DNA from: Bog-793 sp963803025
GTDB taxonomy: Bacteria > Actinomycetota > Acidimicrobiia > Acidimicrobiales > Bog-793
Direction: 5' to 3'
DNA length: 64,000 bases
Assembly (NCBI GenBank): GCA_963803025.1
Contig: CAWDKZ010000007.1
Span: 124,001 to 188,000, forward strand
In this document: positions 63,261 through 64,000 of the stretch, piece by piece
Numbering within the stretch: the first letter of the stretch is position 1
Layout of the letters: each line of letters starts with the position of its first letter
Program-made: the position numbers and the translations under genes
Notes under the pieces: generated by a model
Told to the model about the DNA's origin: nothing
Seen by the model: the letters and a program-made list of their open reading frames with translations, nothing else
Databases searched by the model: none

Positions 63261-64000
63261 ATGACAAAGGGCGAGACAGGACCTGCACCCGACCTCGACG
63301 ACCTGTGGCGGCCCATCGGGCTCGCAGGCTCCAGGCGGAGCACCGGGCCGCGGGGGGCCCGAGCCCGGCAGTCGCCGCTGTCGGGCGACGAAATCGTGCG
63401 CACCGCCATCCGTTTGGCCGACGCCGAAGGGGCAGGGGCGGTCAACATGCGGCGCATCGCCCAAGAGCTCGCGTCGGGGACGATGTCGCTCTACTGGCAC
63501 ATCGCCGACAAGGACCACCTTCTCGACCTCATGCTCGACGCCATCCAAGGCGAGGACCTGCCGGTCGAGGTGACTGAGGACTGGCGAGCCGACCTGGCTC
63601 AAATGGCCCGACGGGAAAGGGCCATCCTGTGGCGCCACCGGTGGGCCGTCGACTTCATCGGCGGCCGGCCGCCGTTCGGCCCTAACACTCTGCTCTTTAT
63701 CGAGCAGAGCCTTGCCATCTTGGACAGCACTGGGGCCGACCTGCCCGAGGCCCTCAACGTTCTGACCTCGGTCAACACCTATGTGCTGGGAGCGGTCCTG
63801 CGTGAGATGCGAGAGCTGCTGGCCGAGCAAGAAGAACGGCGGTCCGGCCTTTCCCCCGAAGACGTCGAGGCCCAGGTGGCGGGGTGGCGTTCTCGGTTGG
63901 GACGCTCGGGGCTGTTCCCCCGGCTGGTGGGGCTCCTCGAACGAGGCATCGACCCCGCTGCACCCGAGACACGGGATGCCCGCTTCGAGTACGGCCTTGC
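63261..64000 (+). CDS. TetR-family transcriptional regulator (3' end outside window)
   Basis: ATG 63261 opens a frame that runs off the window (about 246 residues seen). An Arg-rich leader of about 35 residues (WRPIGLAGSRRSTGPRGARA) precedes the DNA-binding domain: LSGDEIVRTAIRLADAEGAG, then the helix-turn-helix VNMRRIAQELASGTMSLYWH and IADKDHLLDLMLDAI. The following helical domain resembles the tetracycline-repressor-type C-terminal region. It probably represses the divergent MMPL gene and itself through the palindromes that lie just upstream of its start. Confidence 0.88.
   Translation, partial: MTKGETGPAPDLDDLWRPIGLAGSRRSTGPRGARARQSPLSGDEIVRTAIRLADAEGAGAVNMRRIAQELASGTMSLYWHIADKDHLLDLMLDAIQGEDLPVEVTEDWRADLAQMARRERAILWRHRWAVDFIGGRPPFGPNTLLFIEQSLAILDSTGADLPEALNVLTSVNTYVLGAVLREMRELLAEQEERRSGLSPEDVEAQVAGWRSRLGRSGLFPRLVGLLERGIDPAAPETRDARFEYGL

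Overview
The window is high-GC DNA (about two thirds G+C) with GTG, TTG and one probable CTG start, frequent 4-nt ATGA/GTGA gene overlaps, a homodimeric-type AceE, a SufU-type iron-sulfur scaffold, RNase J next to dapA, and an FtsK translocase. Together these point to an actinobacterium, and the gene mix would fit the Acidimicrobiia. That placement is inference; no rRNA is present to confirm it.

Layout. 1-8.5 kb: the end of an MFS exporter, then a dipeptide/oligopeptide ABC importer (binding protein, frameshifted DppB-type permease, DppC-type permease) facing a fused two-domain ATPase on the other strand, then dapB. 8.7-13.4 kb: a small two-helix membrane protein, a decayed second copy of it, then dapA overlapping RNase J. 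13.4-24.5 kb: an accessory block that separates RNase J from ftsK, two genes that are close neighbours in many actinobacteria. It holds an IS1182 element, a 99-bp MITE-like element, a FliA/WhiG-type sigma factor, a GGDEF-EAL protein, a SpeD-like gene paired with a GNAT/LuxI-like gene, IS1595- and IS1634-type transposases, and a stand-alone trypsin-like protease. 24.5-28.1 kb: a Gfo/Idh/MocA oxidoreductase and ftsK. 28.1-31.4 kb: a broken IS66-type element interrupted by a second IS1182 element with a clean CTAG duplication. 31.5-37.3 kb: a methyltransferase, homoserine kinase, a GNAT, a sufC-sufS-sufU operon without sufBD, and an MBL hydrolase. 37.6-40.3 kb: a secreted NHL/fibronectin-type protein followed by an orphan region with a micro-ORF behind an extraordinarily long Shine-Dalgarno sequence.

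40.3-51.4 kb is a lipoyl/2-oxoacid dehydrogenase district: aceE (minus strand), rnhA, a cysD relic, then lpd, the E2 acyltransferase and a LipB-LipA fusion, so the enzymes that use lipoate sit with the enzyme that makes it. A tightly coupled M24 peptidase, a PAC2 protein and a HAD hydrolase follow. 51.6-57.2 kb is a MacAB-type export operon with a four-cysteine secreted protein, an adaptor carrying a large Fn3-like insertion, an ATPase, an FtsX-type permease and a membrane-anchored partner. 57.6-64 kb: leuS, a tRNA-Ala(GGC), an IS3-type relic, and an MMPL transporter divergent from a TetR-type regulator that runs off the window end.

The items most worth pursuing are the micro-ORF/long Shine-Dalgarno locus (about 40.0-40.2 kb), the SpeD-like plus GNAT/LuxI-like pair (18.9-20.2 kb), the LipB-LipA fusion, the cysteine-bracketed insertion in the MacA-type adaptor, and the MITE that abuts the stop codon of the sigma factor. 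All family assignments were made by reading the sequence, without a database search.
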